From Halorientalis sp. LT38 (GTDB lineage: Archaea; Halobacteriota; Halobacteria; Halobacteriales; Haloarculaceae), in NCBI RefSeq assembly GCF_037031225.1, contig NZ_JAYEZN010000001.1:2170001-2234000 (forward strand): DNA of 64,000 bases, written 5' to 3'. Positions 8,944 through 17,445 of the stretch are shown piece by piece. The position numbers were made by a program, and so were the translations under genes. The notes under the pieces were generated by a model, which made no database searches, was not told the DNA's origin, and saw only the letters and a list, made by a program, of their open reading frames with translations. Position 1 is the stretch's first letter; each line of letters starts with the position of its first letter.

Positions 8944-10896
8944 ATGGGGCTTTTCGACTCGGTCCGCGGGCTGGTCTCGGGGGACGCCGAGCCGGCGGAC
9001 GACGACGGGGACGGGGCGGATGGGGAGCGACCGGATCCGACGCCGACGACGTTCCGCAACAAGGCCGCCGACGCCGTCGCCGACTGGGACGCCTACGAGC
9101 TGGACTTCTCGCTCGACTCGCTCTCACGGCTCGACCGGTTCGCCGCACAGCAGGGCGCGAAACTCGACGTCATGCACGAGGAGGGCGACGAGTCGGTCGC
9201 CGACCTCCACACCCGCTACACGATCCAGGCCGGCAGCTACCTCGGCGAGGTCCTGGTCCGGGAACGCGACGGCGAGTGGGTCGAGAACGGCGACACGTGG
9301 GCCGTGGCCGTCGAGCGCGACGGCGAGCCCGTCACCGTCGACGTCTTCGAACTGGCCGGCCACGCCTTCGCCGAGGACCCCGTCTTCGGCGAGGTGGCCG
9401 ACCGCTTCACCGACGGCGACGGCGACCCCGAGCCGGACGAGCCCGACGACGAACCGGCCACCGTCGACGCCGACGGGTTCGCCGCCGAGGCCGAGGAACT
9501 GGCTGCGCTCTGGGACGACTACGATCTGGACTTCTCGCCGCGGTCGCTCGCGCGGCTCGACCGGCTCGCGGACGCGGAGTGGGACGCGAGTCGCTTCGCC
9601 GATGCCGAACTCGGCGGCGAGGACATGGACTCGGGGATGTTCACGGAACTGGTCAAGCAACTCGGTAGCTACTACGGCGAGGTCCTGGTCCGCAGCCTCG
9701 ACGCCGAGTGGACCCGCAAGGACGGCGACCCGGTCGTCGCGGTCGAGGGGAACACGAACGCGCCCGCCATTCCGGTCTCGGTCTTCTCGGTCGCCGCGGA
9801 TTCGCTCACCGGTCCGGCCGTCTTCGCGACCCGGTTCAACGAACTCACCGACCGCGCGAACCTCGAAGTGCCGGACGTGGCAACGACGGCGGGCGTGACC
9901 CCCAGCACGGAGACGCCGGCCGCGACCGATCGAGAAGACGAGGAGCTGACCGCCGTGACGCCCGACGACCCGGCGGCGCCCGGGGCCGAAGAGACAGACG
10001 CGGACGGCGACGAGACGTCCGGTGGCAATCCCGACGGGTCGGCCGGCGTGGCGCCACCCGAAGTCGCCGAGTCTGCGGGGTCCGACGAGCCGGACGCGCT
10101 GGCCGAAGCCGCGACCGGCGGTGGGCCGACCGACGTCGACACCGAGCCCGATGGATCCGACACCGACGACTCGACGACGGAAGAAGACTCCTACGAAGGA
10201 AACGAGGGTGAGAGCGATGCGACGGGCGAGGAGGCCGACACGGCCACCGACGTCGAGGACCAGTCGCCGCTGGAGACGGCCATCGCGGAGACGGTCGCAG
10301 CAGGGGTAGTCGACCGCTCCGACGAGGACGGCGAGTCGGCGGCCGGCGCCGAAACAGCCGACCCCGCCGGCGGAACCGACGACCCCGAGACGGGAGAGAC
10401 GCAAGAAGCCGAGACCGACGCGTCGGAGCCGGAAGACGAGGAGCGCGAGGCCCTCGCTGCGGAGATCAGCGACGGCGCGCCGGCCGAGTCAGGGCCGACG
10501 CTCCCGTCGCCGGACGAACTCCAGGACGACGCCGAGGCCTTCGCGGCGACGTATCCGGGCTACGACCTGGATTTCTCGCCGGACTCGCTCTCGCGCCTCG
10601 ACGAACTCGTCGCCGAGGAGTACGACGCCGCGGCCTTCGCGGGCTTCTCGCTCGACGCGCCGAACTCGCAGTTCCAGATCGACCGCGTCACCGAGGCCGG
10701 CGGCTACTTCGCGCTGGTGATCGAGGCGACCGTCGGCGGGGAGTGGGAGCGAACCGAGGAGGGCCTGCAGTTCGTCGTCGAGGGGGCGACGGGGGTCGCG
10801 CGGCTGGACCCGCTCGGCGTCGCGGCCGGGTGCTTCCGCGGCGACGACTCCTTCGCCGCGACCTACGCGGCGATCCGCGACCGGTTGAACGCGTGA
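8944..10896 (+). CDS. acidic protein with three copies of a haloarchaeal repeat domain
   Basis: 650 residues, no known function. A roughly 115-residue unit occurs three times: about 40-152, 183-300 and 523-649. Each begins with a signature like YDLDFSPxSLxRLD, continues with an acidic helix, and has a Gly-Ser/Gly-Gly-Tyr turn followed by a strand ending in GEW or AEW. The fold looks like that of small immunity or DUF3806-type proteins, but this is only a resemblance. Repeats 2 and 3 are separated by about 220 residues of low-complexity Asp, Glu, Thr and Ala, an unstructured spacer. No signal peptide or membrane segment, so probably cytoplasmic. Confidence 0.75.
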   Translation: MGLFDSVRGLVSGDAEPADDDGDGADGERPDPTPTTFRNKAADAVADWDAYELDFSLDSLSRLDRFAAQQGAKLDVMHEEGDESVADLHTRYTIQAGSYLGEVLVRERDGEWVENGDTWAVAVERDGEPVTVDVFELAGHAFAEDPVFGEVADRFTDGDGDPEPDEPDDEPATVDADGFAAEAEELAALWDDYDLDFSPRSLARLDRLADAEWDASRFADAELGGEDMDSGMFTELVKQLGSYYGEVLVRSLDAEWTRKDGDPVVAVEGNTNAPAIPVSVFSVAADSLTGPAVFATRFNELTDRANLEVPDVATTAGVTPSTETPAATDREDEELTAVTPDDPAAPGAEETDADGDETSGGNPDGSAGVAPPEVAESAGSDEPDALAEAATGGGPTDVDTEPDGSDTDDSTTEEDSYEGNEGESDATGEEADTATDVEDQSPLETAIAETVAAGVVDRSDEDGESAAGAETADPAGGTDDPETGETQEAETDASEPEDEEREALAAEISDGAPAESGPTLPSPDELQDDAEAFAATYPGYDLDFSPDSLSRLDELVAEEYDAAAFAGFSLDAPNSQFQIDRVTEAGGYFALVIEATVGGEWERTEEGLQFVVEGATGVARLDPLGVAAGCFRGDDSFAATYAAIRDRLNA

Positions 10897-10914
10897 GGCG
10901 GCGCGGTCGTCGCC

Positions 10915-12717
10915 TCACTCGAGGTGGTGGTAGTCGAGTTCGTACCCTTCGTCGAGCGCCCGCTGCACTCGTTCACTGGGCGCTCCGACGGTCCGGGTCG
11001 ACAGTCTGACCTCGTCACCGTCCCCGAGCGTCACGAGGACGTTCCTCCGCCAGTCCGGATCGACGTCCGGGTAGTCGGTCCGGTAGTGCGCGCCCCGCGA
11101 TTCCGTCCGGCGGGCGGCGGCTCCCAGAACCGCGTCGGCGAGCGTGAGCATGAAGCCCAGGTCGACGGCGTACTCGAACGGCCGATCGCTGCGGTCGCCG
11201 GCGAGGCCGATGTGGCGGGCACGCTCGCGCAGGGCGGCCACTGCCGTCCGACCGTCGGCGAGCGACGGGCCGTCCCGGCGGATACCGGCGTGCTCCCAGA
11301 GCAACGCGCGCAGTTCCGCTATCAGCGCGTCGGGGTCTTCGTCGCCGTCGGCGGCGGCGAGCGCGGCCAGGCGGTCGAACTCGCGTTCGGCGATCGCGCG
11401 GACGTGCTCGGGGAGCGGGTCGACCTCACGTGGTTCGTACGTGGTGGCGACGTGATCGCCGACGATCGCCCCTAGCGCGACGGTCTCGGCAAGCGAGTTG
11501 CCGCCGAGCCGGTTGGCGCCGTGGACGCCGGCGGTGGTCTCGCCCACTGCGTACAGCCGGTCGACGGCCGTCTCGCCGGTCGCGAAGTCGATGTCGACGC
11601 CGCCCATGGTGTAGTGGGCCGTCGGGGCGACCTCGACCGGCTCCTCGGCCAGGTCGACGCCCAGCGACTGGAACCGCTCGTACATGTTGGGGAGTCGTTC
11701 CCGGATGAACGATCGGTCGCGGTGGCTGATGTCGAGGTAGACGCCGCCGTCGGCCGTCCCGCGACCGGCGTCGACCTCCGTCTGGATGGCGCGGGCCACC
11801 ACGTCGCGGGCGTCGAGTTCCATCTGATCCGGCGAGTACCGCTCCATGAACCGCTCTCCTTCCGCGTTGTAGAGGCGGCCGCCCTCGCCGCGGACCGCTT
11901 CCGTCACGAGGCGGCCGTTCCAGTCGTCGTCCCACTCGGGATCGGCGACCATGCCGGTGGGGTGGAACTGGACGAACTCCACGTCGAGCAGGCTCGCGCC
12001 GGCGTCGAGGGCCAGGGCGGGCCCGTCGCCGGTGTTCTCGTCGTCGCGGGAGGAGTGGCGCGACCACAGCGCCGAGAACCCGCCGGCGGCCAGGACGACG
12101 TGACTCGCCCGGAACAGAATCTCGTGGCCGTCGTCCATGTCGGAGGCGACTGCGCCGTAGGCGCGCTCGCCGTCCGACAGGAGTTTCGTGACCATGACGT
12201 TCTCCCGATAGGGAATCTCCAGCGACTGCGCTCGCTCGACCAGCGTGTCGAGGATGGCCTCCCCCGTTCGATCGCCGACGAAGCAGGTCCGCCGGAACGA
12301 CTGGGCCCCGAAGTAGCGCTGGTCGATCTTCCCGTCGGGCGTCCGGGCGAACTCGGTGCCCCACTCGTCGAGTTCGCGGATGCGATCCGGCATCGCCCGC
12401 GTCACCGTCTCGACGGCCGTCGGGTCGTTGAGGTAGTGCCCCTCGTCGATGGTGTCGGCCGCGTGGATCGCCCAGTCGTCGTCCGGGTCGAGGCTCCCGA
12501 GCGCGGCGTTGATCCCACCGGCGGCCCAGACCGTGTGTGCGTCACCGAAGTCACGCTTGCCGACGACGAGCGAGTCGATCCCCTGTTCGGCCAGTGCGAT
12601 GGCCGTCCGGGCGCCCGCGGCGCCGGCCCCGATTACCAGCACCGGAACCGTGACCTCCTCGTACTCTCCGTGTTCGACGTCGGACGCGTCGGTCTCGACC
12701 GGTGTGATAGTAGTCAT
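10915..12717 (-). CDS. FAD-dependent fumarate reductase / L-aspartate oxidase family protein
   Basis: 600 residues. The FAD dinucleotide motif VLVIGAGAAGARTAIALAEQ is at residues 26-45. The family signatures follow: VEFVQFHPTGM, the catalytic-region sequence DARDVVARAI, HYTMGGVDID and GANRLGGNSLAE. The HYTMGG form is shared by aspartate oxidase and some succinate dehydrogenase flavoproteins, so the exact reaction (aspartate to iminoaspartate for NAD, or fumarate/succinate) stays open. No iron-sulfur or membrane subunit gene is adjacent, which argues against a respiratory complex, and no nadA or nadC lies nearby. Confidence 0.8.
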   Translation of the reverse strand: MTTITPVETDASDVEHGEYEEVTVPVLVIGAGAAGARTAIALAEQGIDSLVVGKRDFGDAHTVWAAGGINAALGSLDPDDDWAIHAADTIDEGHYLNDPTAVETVTRAMPDRIRELDEWGTEFARTPDGKIDQRYFGAQSFRRTCFVGDRTGEAILDTLVERAQSLEIPYRENVMVTKLLSDGERAYGAVASDMDDGHEILFRASHVVLAAGGFSALWSRHSSRDDENTGDGPALALDAGASLLDVEFVQFHPTGMVADPEWDDDWNGRLVTEAVRGEGGRLYNAEGERFMERYSPDQMELDARDVVARAIQTEVDAGRGTADGGVYLDISHRDRSFIRERLPNMYERFQSLGVDLAEEPVEVAPTAHYTMGGVDIDFATGETAVDRLYAVGETTAGVHGANRLGGNSLAETVALGAIVGDHVATTYEPREVDPLPEHVRAIAEREFDRLAALAAADGDEDPDALIAELRALLWEHAGIRRDGPSLADGRTAVAALRERARHIGLAGDRSDRPFEYAVDLGFMLTLADAVLGAAARRTESRGAHYRTDYPDVDPDWRRNVLVTLGDGDEVRLSTRTVGAPSERVQRALDEGYELDYHHLE

Positions 12718-12935
12718 AATTCGTATGTGTCCTCGGTTATTGCTAGGGGATCTGCGCTCAAGTATGCTGCGTCGAAACGGCTATCAGTGTGTGGCACAAG
12801 GCTCTAAAACCAGATTTGGGGTGAATATCTTCCGCCGGATAATGTGCGAGAAACGGTTGTACTGAAACGTTACACGTTCGGCGGATCGGTCGCTCGTCGA
12901 CACCCTCTGGTTTTTCAAGCGTCGCCCGAGATGGG

Positions 12936-14840
12936 ATGCCCGTGGCACTCGCGCCCATCACGCCCGGGATGGTGTTCGTCTTCGCGCTGATCCTCGTCGC
13001 GCTCGTGCTGTTCGCGACGGAGCCGGTGCCCATCGACATCACGGCCATCGGCGTGATGGTGGCGCTGTTGCTCGTCGAACCCCTCTCGGCGCTGGCCGCG
13101 GACGTCGGCCTGCTCGCCGAGCCGCTCGTGGTCCTCAGCGACCCCGAACGGGGCATCACGGCGGTCGACCGCGGCATCTCCGGCTTCGCGAACCCGGCGA
13201 CGATCACCGTCCTCGCGATGTTCATCCTGAGCGCCGGGGTCCAGCGTACCGGAATCATCCAGATCGTCGGCCGGAAGATCGCGGGGGTCACCCGGGACAG
13301 CGAGTCCCGCCAGCTGGGCGCGACCATCGGTTTCGTCAGCCCGATCTCGGGCTTCATCAACAACACCGCCGCGGTCGCGATCCTGTTGCCGATGGTCACC
13401 GATCTCGCCCACGAGGGCAACACCTCTCCCTCGAAGCTCCTCCTGCCGCTCTCCTACGCCTCGATGTTCGGCGGCATGCTGACCCTGATCGGGACGTCGA
13501 CGAACATCCTCGCCTCCGACATCGCCGGCCGCCTCGCGGTGCAGTACCCGACGCTGGACCTCCGCTCGTTCACGATGTTCGAGTTCACGCAACTGGGGCT
13601 CGTGCTGACGATCGTCGGCGCGGCCTACCTGCTCACCGTCGGGCGGTGGCTCACGCCCGCGCGGATCAAACCCAACGAGGACCTCACCGAGGAGTTCGAG
13701 ATGGGCGAGTACCTGACGGAGGTGATCGTCCGCGAGGACTCGCCGGCGGTCGGCCAGACCGTGCGCGAGGCCATGGCGACCTTCGACTTCGACGTCGACC
13801 TGATCCAGTTGATCCGCGACGACGAGGTCTTCCTCGAACCGCTCGGCCAGAAGACGATCCGGCCCGGCGACGTGTTCGCGATCCGCACCGACCGCGACAC
13901 CCTCGTCGAGGTGAGCGACGCCGAGGGGTTCGACCTCCTGCCCCAGGTGGAGGTCGACGACGCGGAACTGGAGGCCGCCAACGAACGGACGAACCTCGTC
14001 GAGGTCGTCGTCGCGCCCGGCGCGGGGCTGGTCGGCGAGACGCTCGTCAGTTCGGAGTTTCGCCAGCAGTTCGACGCGACCGTCCTCGCGCTCCGCCGCG
14101 GCGGCGAGGTGTTCCGCAAGCGCATGGACCACGTCAAGCTCCGGGTCGGTGACACCCTGCTCGTCCAGGGGTCCCCCGAGTCGCTGAACCGACTGCACCG
14201 GAACCGCGACTTCATCGTCGCCGCCGAGGTCGAACGCCCCGACTTCCGGCAGTCGAAGATCCCGATCGCGCTGGGGATCGTCGTCGGCGTCGTCACGCTC
14301 GCGGCCGTCGACGTGCTCCCCATCGTCACCGCGGCGCTCGCCGGCTCGCTCGGGATGGTCCTGACCGGCTGTCTGCGCCCGACGGAGGTCTACGAGTCCG
14401 TCCAGTGGGACGTCATCTTCCTGCTCGCCGGCGTCATCCCACTCGGGATCGCCATGGAGCAGACCGGCGGCGCCGACCTGATCGCCGACCTCGTCGTGCT
14501 CGCCTCGGGCTCGCTGCCGATCATCGCGGTGCTGGGCCTGATGTACGTCGTGACCGCCCTGCTGACCAACGTCATCAGCAACAACGCCAGCGTCGTGCTC
14601 ATGGTCCCCGTCGCCGTGACCGTCGCCCAGGAACTGGGCGCCTCGGCGTTCTCCTTCGTGCTGGCCGTGACCTTCGCCGCCTCGACGGCCTTCATGACGC
14701 CCGTCGGCTACCAGACCAACCTCTTCGTCTACGGCCCCGGCGGCTACCGCTTCACCGACTACATCCGCGTTGGCGGGCCCCTCCAGTTGCTCTTCGCCGT
14801 CGCCACGACGCTCGGCATCGCCTTCTTCTTCGGCGTGTGA
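12936..14840 (+). CDS. SLC13/CitMHS-type transporter with two RCK_C domains
   Basis: 634 residues from the ATG at 12936. About five membrane helices come first, including the GFINNTAAVAILLPMV segment typical of DASS/NhaD-type ion transporters. Residues 250-430 are soluble and contain two RCK_C (TrkA-C) ligand-binding domains, marked by RPGDVFAIRTDRD and RVGDTLLVQG. Five or six further helices follow, with the mirror motif LTNVISNNASVVLMVPVA. The family exports or imports di/tricarboxylates, sulfate or arsenite with Na+ or H+. The substrate is not predictable. Confidence 0.85.
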   Translation: MPVALAPITPGMVFVFALILVALVLFATEPVPIDITAIGVMVALLLVEPLSALAADVGLLAEPLVVLSDPERGITAVDRGISGFANPATITVLAMFILSAGVQRTGIIQIVGRKIAGVTRDSESRQLGATIGFVSPISGFINNTAAVAILLPMVTDLAHEGNTSPSKLLLPLSYASMFGGMLTLIGTSTNILASDIAGRLAVQYPTLDLRSFTMFEFTQLGLVLTIVGAAYLLTVGRWLTPARIKPNEDLTEEFEMGEYLTEVIVREDSPAVGQTVREAMATFDFDVDLIQLIRDDEVFLEPLGQKTIRPGDVFAIRTDRDTLVEVSDAEGFDLLPQVEVDDAELEAANERTNLVEVVVAPGAGLVGETLVSSEFRQQFDATVLALRRGGEVFRKRMDHVKLRVGDTLLVQGSPESLNRLHRNRDFIVAAEVERPDFRQSKIPIALGIVVGVVTLAAVDVLPIVTAALAGSLGMVLTGCLRPTEVYESVQWDVIFLLAGVIPLGIAMEQTGGADLIADLVVLASGSLPIIAVLGLMYVVTALLTNVISNNASVVLMVPVAVTVAQELGASAFSFVLAVTFAASTAFMTPVGYQTNLFVYGPGGYRFTDYIRVGGPLQLLFAVATTLGIAFFFGV

Positions 14841-14883
14841 GCAACGAAACGCTTACTTCCGGGCGGGCGGGAAATCAACTCGC

Positions 14884-14956
14884 GGGACCGTGGGTTAGCC
14901 TGGTATACTTCGGGCCTTGGGTGCCCGTGACCCCGGTTCAAATCCGGGCGGTCCCA
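14884..14956 (+). tRNA. tRNA-Pro (UGG)
   Basis: 73 bases fold as a full cloverleaf. The acceptor stem is GGGACCG/CGGTCCC with discriminator A at 14956. The anticodon stem CGGGC/GCCCG encloses a loop with anticodon TGG. The T arm is CCCGG-TTCAAAT-CCGGG. CCA is not encoded, as expected in haloarchaea. There is no intron. The last 14 bases double as the left attachment core of the provirus, so the tRNA stays intact after integration. Confidence 0.95.
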
Positions 14957-14957
14957 T
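14943..14957. other. attL core
   Basis: TCCGGGCGGTCCCAT covers the 3' part of the tRNA-Pro T-stem and acceptor stem plus one flanking base. It is identical to 36056-36070. The tRNA lies outside the element and remains complete. Confidence 0.88.
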
Positions 14958-15016
14958 TCCCACTTAAGTAAACCGGTAGCTTTTGCTGCAAACGCGCGGC
15001 CAACGAGGTGGTCCGC

Positions 15017-15139
15017 GTGAGTTCCGACACGCCGTCTCTCGACGACCTGCCGGACCCCGTGTGTGACTTCTGCGGGATGCCGATCACCGACGAGGCGTCA
15101 CCCTGCACCGCTCGGGCTGAGGGGGTGTGCCGGCCATGA
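15017..15139 (+). CDS. small zinc-finger protein
   Basis: 40 residues from a GTG start. CDFCG and two later Cys residues (positions 30 and 38) could bind one zinc ion. It is the first gene inside the left end of the provirus, and its stop overlaps the ATG of the next gene. A decayed look-alike occurs just outside the right end of the provirus at 36145-36207. The role is unknown; such proteins in haloviruses are usually guessed to bind nucleic acid or protein. Confidence 0.6.
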   Translation: MSSDTPSLDDLPDPVCDFCGMPITDEASPCTARAEGVCRP

Positions 15140-15696
15140 GCCGCGCACAGTCCCCCGGCTGGGCCGCCAGCGACGACCTGCCGGACCTGCTCGGCGGTAC
15201 CCCCACGCTCTCGATGCCCGACGACTGGACGCTCTCAGGACCCTGGCAGCGCGCTCAGGAGGAGACCGACGAGGGCGGCCCCATCAACGACGCCGAGCGG
15301 ATGGTCTACCTCTCGGGGAGCGACTACCCCCACCGCGTCACCTTCGCGCTCCAGGGCCGGACCCTGCTGGCTGACTGTGACTGCAAGGCCCACCGGTTCA
15401 ACGACGGCTGGTGTAGCCACGTCGCCTCGTGCTGGTGGCAGTGGGTCCGCGGGGAGATCGTCGTCTCCCACGTCGACACCGGGCGCGAGTACCGGAGTCC
15501 ACCAGGCTGGTTGCGCCTCGACGACCCGGTACCGACTGCCCTGGACGATCTGACGCCCGCCGAAACCGACGCTTTCCTCACCTGCGACCTGGCCGACGTT
15601 GGAGTCCGTGAGTACGCCGAGGAGAGCGGCCGCGCACCCGGCACCGTCGGGAACCTGCTGCGGCGAGCCCGCGATAAGGTAGGTGGTCGGCGGTGA
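15136..15696 (+). CDS. SWIM zinc-finger protein with C-terminal HTH-like segment
   Basis: 186 residues. The central part has CDC, a spacer and CSH (CDCKAHRFNDGWCSH), the CxC-CxH pattern of SWIM domains. The C-terminal 45 residues (LTPAETDAFL to NLLRRARDKVG) look like a sigma-4 or TrmB-type helix-turn-helix in which a recognition helix follows GRAPGTV. The start codon overlaps the preceding stop. Haloarchaeal viruses and plasmids often carry SWIM proteins of unknown function. A role in replication or early transcription is a guess. Confidence 0.7.
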   Translation: MSRAQSPGWAASDDLPDLLGGTPTLSMPDDWTLSGPWQRAQEETDEGGPINDAERMVYLSGSDYPHRVTFALQGRTLLADCDCKAHRFNDGWCSHVASCWWQWVRGEIVVSHVDTGREYRSPPGWLRLDDPVPTALDDLTPAETDAFLTCDLADVGVREYAEESGRAPGTVGNLLRRARDKVGGRR

Positions 15697-15797
15697 CGGG
15701 GGAGGGTCCCGACTCACTCCTGAGCGGACGGGAGGGGGGCTGTCCGCCACCATACCGCGCAGTGGAAACCGACCCGTCGAATCGGACCCCCCGGATG

Positions 15798-15816
15798 CGG
15801 GGGTCGCCGACCCCCG
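15798..15816 (+). terminator. GC-rich hairpin followed by T residues
   Basis: Perfect 9-bp arms CGGGGGTCG/CGACCCCCG with a single central base, followed by TTTC. It lies about 100 bases after the SWIM gene and before the next regulator, so it may end the first transcript. Confidence 0.35.
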
Positions 15817-15820
15817 TTTC

Positions 15821-15855
15821 AACTGTGTCCGCACAGTTGTCGGCATCTGCGGACA
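15821..15855 (+). promoter_or_regulatory. nested inverted repeats ahead of the ribbon-helix-helix gene
   Basis: Two dyads overlap here. AACTGTG/CACAGTT (15821-15827 and 15832-15838) is perfect with a four-base centre. TGTCCGCA/TGCGGACA (15826-15833 and 15848-15855) is perfect with a 14-base spacer. They end just before a GGAGG ribosome-binding site and the ATG at 15866. The position suggests an operator for the ribbon-helix-helix protein encoded immediately downstream. Confidence 0.45.
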
Positions 15856-15865
15856 GGAGGGCAGC

Positions 15866-16324
15866 ATGAGCGGGACGCGCCTGCCGGGCGACTCAGAGGC
15901 CAATGACCGGCACAAGAGCGACCTGCGCGCCGAGACGCGGCTGTCCGGTGACCTGGGCGCTCGGTTCGAGGAGTTCATGGACGCCCACGACGCCAGCAAG
16001 AGCGAGGTTCTGCGGGAGGCCCTCGACGAGTTCCTGCCGTCGTCGGCGAACTCCGAGTACCTCCTTCCCCGCGATCCCGACCTGAAAGACGCCTACCTGG
16101 CGCTGGCTGGCACTGACGAAAAGCGCGTGATGCCCGTCTCGAAGGCCGAGAGCATCCTCAGCCAGCAGACTCACCCCAACGAGCCCAAGGAACTGATCCG
16201 GGACGATGTACTGCGGGAACTCGACGGGACCGGTCTGCTCAACGTGGTGAGCGGCCGGGTCGCGGTGCTGCCGCTGACGTCGCGCGACGACGTGGCCCCG
16301 ACCGACGGTGATCGGGATGAGTGA
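15866..16324 (+). CDS. ribbon-helix-helix regulator
   Basis: 152 residues from the ATG at 15866, preceded by GGAGG at 15856-15860, one of the few clear Shine-Dalgarno sequences in the region. Residues 25-60 (RAETRLSGDLGARFEEFMDA, then a helix starting SKSEVLREAL) match a ribbon-helix-helix DNA-binding domain. The C-terminal 90 residues are alpha-helical and unfamiliar and may bind a partner or ligand. Its stop overlaps the start of the methyltransferase gene. The nested palindromes upstream are probable autoregulatory sites. Confidence 0.72.
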   Translation: MSGTRLPGDSEANDRHKSDLRAETRLSGDLGARFEEFMDAHDASKSEVLREALDEFLPSSANSEYLLPRDPDLKDAYLALAGTDEKRVMPVSKAESILSQQTHPNEPKELIRDDVLRELDGTGLLNVVSGRVAVLPLTSRDDVAPTDGDRDE

Positions 16325-16844
16325 CGACGGCGCTGGTCTGTTGCACGTCGACCTTGGAACCGGGCTCGGAGGGTGGACGGCACCGTTCAAGGACGCCGAC
16401 GGCTGGCGGTCGGTCGGCATCGACATCCGCGACGACCTGAACGCGGACGTCGTCGGCGACATCCGAAACCTGCCGGTCAACTGTTCGCCGACGCTGCTGA
16501 CGATGAGCCCGCCGTGTACAGCGTTCACCCGCCACCACTTGCCGTGGCTCGACGAGCCCCAGCCCGACATGACGCTAGTCCGGGCGTGTCTCGACGCCGT
16601 GGACGATCTCGACCCGGACTGGTGGGTGCTGGAGAACGTCCAGGGACTCAAGCGGTATTGGGGTCGTGAGGAAACGAAACGGGTTGGTCCCTACTACCTC
16701 TGGGGCGAGTTCCCCGCCTTCGACGTGGCGCTTTCGGACGGTGGGAAGATGAGCGTCAGCGGCGAGAACCCGGAAGAGCGGGCGAAGATTCCCTACGGGC
16801 TCGCGGACTCGCTCCGCCGCTCCGTGGAGGTGTTCGGACGATGA
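16317..16844 (+). CDS. compact cytosine-5 DNA methyltransferase (phage type)
   Basis: 175 residues. Motif I is HVDLGTGLGG, motif II is VGIDIR, the catalytic motif IV is SPPC near residue 65, and motif VI is VLENVQG. The C-terminal ERAKIPYGLADSL matches the end of short viral cytosine methyltransferases, which lack the large target-recognition domain of restriction enzymes. The ATG overlaps the previous stop. It is probably an orphan enzyme that marks viral or host DNA, since no restriction nuclease is beside it. Without motif VIII and a target-recognition domain, specificity cannot be predicted. Confidence 0.78.
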   Translation: MSDDGAGLLHVDLGTGLGGWTAPFKDADGWRSVGIDIRDDLNADVVGDIRNLPVNCSPTLLTMSPPCTAFTRHHLPWLDEPQPDMTLVRACLDAVDDLDPDWWVLENVQGLKRYWGREETKRVGPYYLWGEFPAFDVALSDGGKMSVSGENPEERAKIPYGLADSLRRSVEVFGR

Positions 16845-16854
16845 AGGGTATTGC

Positions 16855-17028
16855 CTACCGACGAAATCTGCGCAGGGTATCCTCTTGTATCGGGAGAAAG
16901 ACTGGCTCCCCGGGATTGCCACCTGAGCCATCGTCGTCATCATCCTCCAAGCGTTCCAAAACAGCACTTGAAGCAATCACGAGGGTTCCTATCGTCGATA
17001 CGGCCAGTAGGATTGTGGTGAATCCCAT
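16855..17028 (-). CDS. small membrane protein, candidate
   Basis: 57 residues. A 20-residue hydrophobic helix is at the start (TTILLAVSTIGTLVIASS), followed by an acidic cytoplasmic-like tail. It runs opposite to its neighbours and begins in an AT-richer stretch with a CTTATTA element about 27-33 bases upstream. The opposing frame on the plus strand is Ser/Arg-rich and reads like a shadow, so the minus-strand reading is preferred. No family recognised. Confidence 0.4.
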   Translation of the reverse strand: MGFTTILLAVSTIGTLVIASSAVLERLEDDDDDGSGGNPGEPVFLPIQEDTLRRFRR

Positions 17029-17069
17029 ACAGGATTGGTGCTCAGGATTGCTAATAAGAATAGAGGGGG

Positions 17070-17120
17070 CCCCCACTCAAACACCTGAAACGGCCATATT
17101 TGGGCGTTTGAATGAGGGGG
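17070..17120. repeat. imperfect long inverted repeat in a non-coding region
   Basis: The arm CCCCCACTCAAAC (17070-17082) faces GTTTGAATGAGGGGG (17106-17120) across 23 bases that include an A/T-rich centre. Upstream it joins a near-palindrome, GAGGGGGCCCCCACTC. The non-coding stretch 17029-17235 between divergent genes has no other feature. It could be a viral replication origin or a regulatory site. Confidence 0.4.
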
Positions 17121-17235
17121 ACCACACCAACACGAACCCCTCTATACCCGGATTCACTCGATATAGAGCGTCTCAAGCGGGTGTTTCAGTCCAGGGCTTA
17201 GTCTCACTAAGCCAACCTTCTGGAGGAGAGTCATT

Positions 17236-17397
17236 ATGAGCGAAACTGGTACCGAGCGCTACCGGGTTGGCCTCCGCTGCCTCGCTCCCAGCTGTGGAAA
17301 CGTCGCGGAGGACATCCGCGACCACAAACGCCACCTGGCCGACGCCGACCACCCGGACCACGGTGAGGTAGTCGTCGATCTACCAGCCCACTGGTAA
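17236..17397 (+). CDS. small zinc-finger protein (CCHH-like)
   Basis: 53 residues. The sequence LRCLAPSCG followed by DHKRHLADADH supplies two Cys and several His residues in C2H2-like spacing. A GGAGGAG ribosome-binding site lies eight bases ahead of the ATG. It sits just before the AT-rich repeat and promoter of the virion operon. Possibly a nucleic-acid-binding regulator, unproven. Confidence 0.6.
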   Translation: MSETGTERYRVGLRCLAPSCGNVAEDIRDHKRHLADADHPDHGEVVVDLPAHW

Positions 17398-17422
17398 CCA
17401 CTTCTCCCGCTCCCGTCGTTGC

Positions 17423-17445
17423 TTAATTGATTGATTGATTGATTA
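17423..17445 (+). promoter_or_regulatory. TTAATTGATT motif with GATT tandem repeats, probable operator of the virion operon
   Basis: TTAATTGATT followed by three more GATT units stands out in GC-rich DNA. It is followed by a TATA-like GGTTTTATC (17453-17461) about 40 bases before the GTG of the first virion-operon gene. The same TTAATTGATT core occurs at both divergent starts of the repressor switch (33557 and 33657). Shared control by one repressor is inferred. Confidence 0.5.

Noticed and set aside
16841-17239. 132-codon plus-strand frame starting at the methyltransferase stop
   Set aside because: The overlap with the stop is tempting, but the sequence is Ser/Arg/Thr-rich without fold. The opposite strand encodes a better membrane protein, and the frame runs through inverted repeats.
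17423-17445. CRISPR-like or microsatellite array (GATT units)
   Set aside because: Only four units of four bases and no spacers; it is better explained as an operator. No CRISPR array was seen anywhere in the window.
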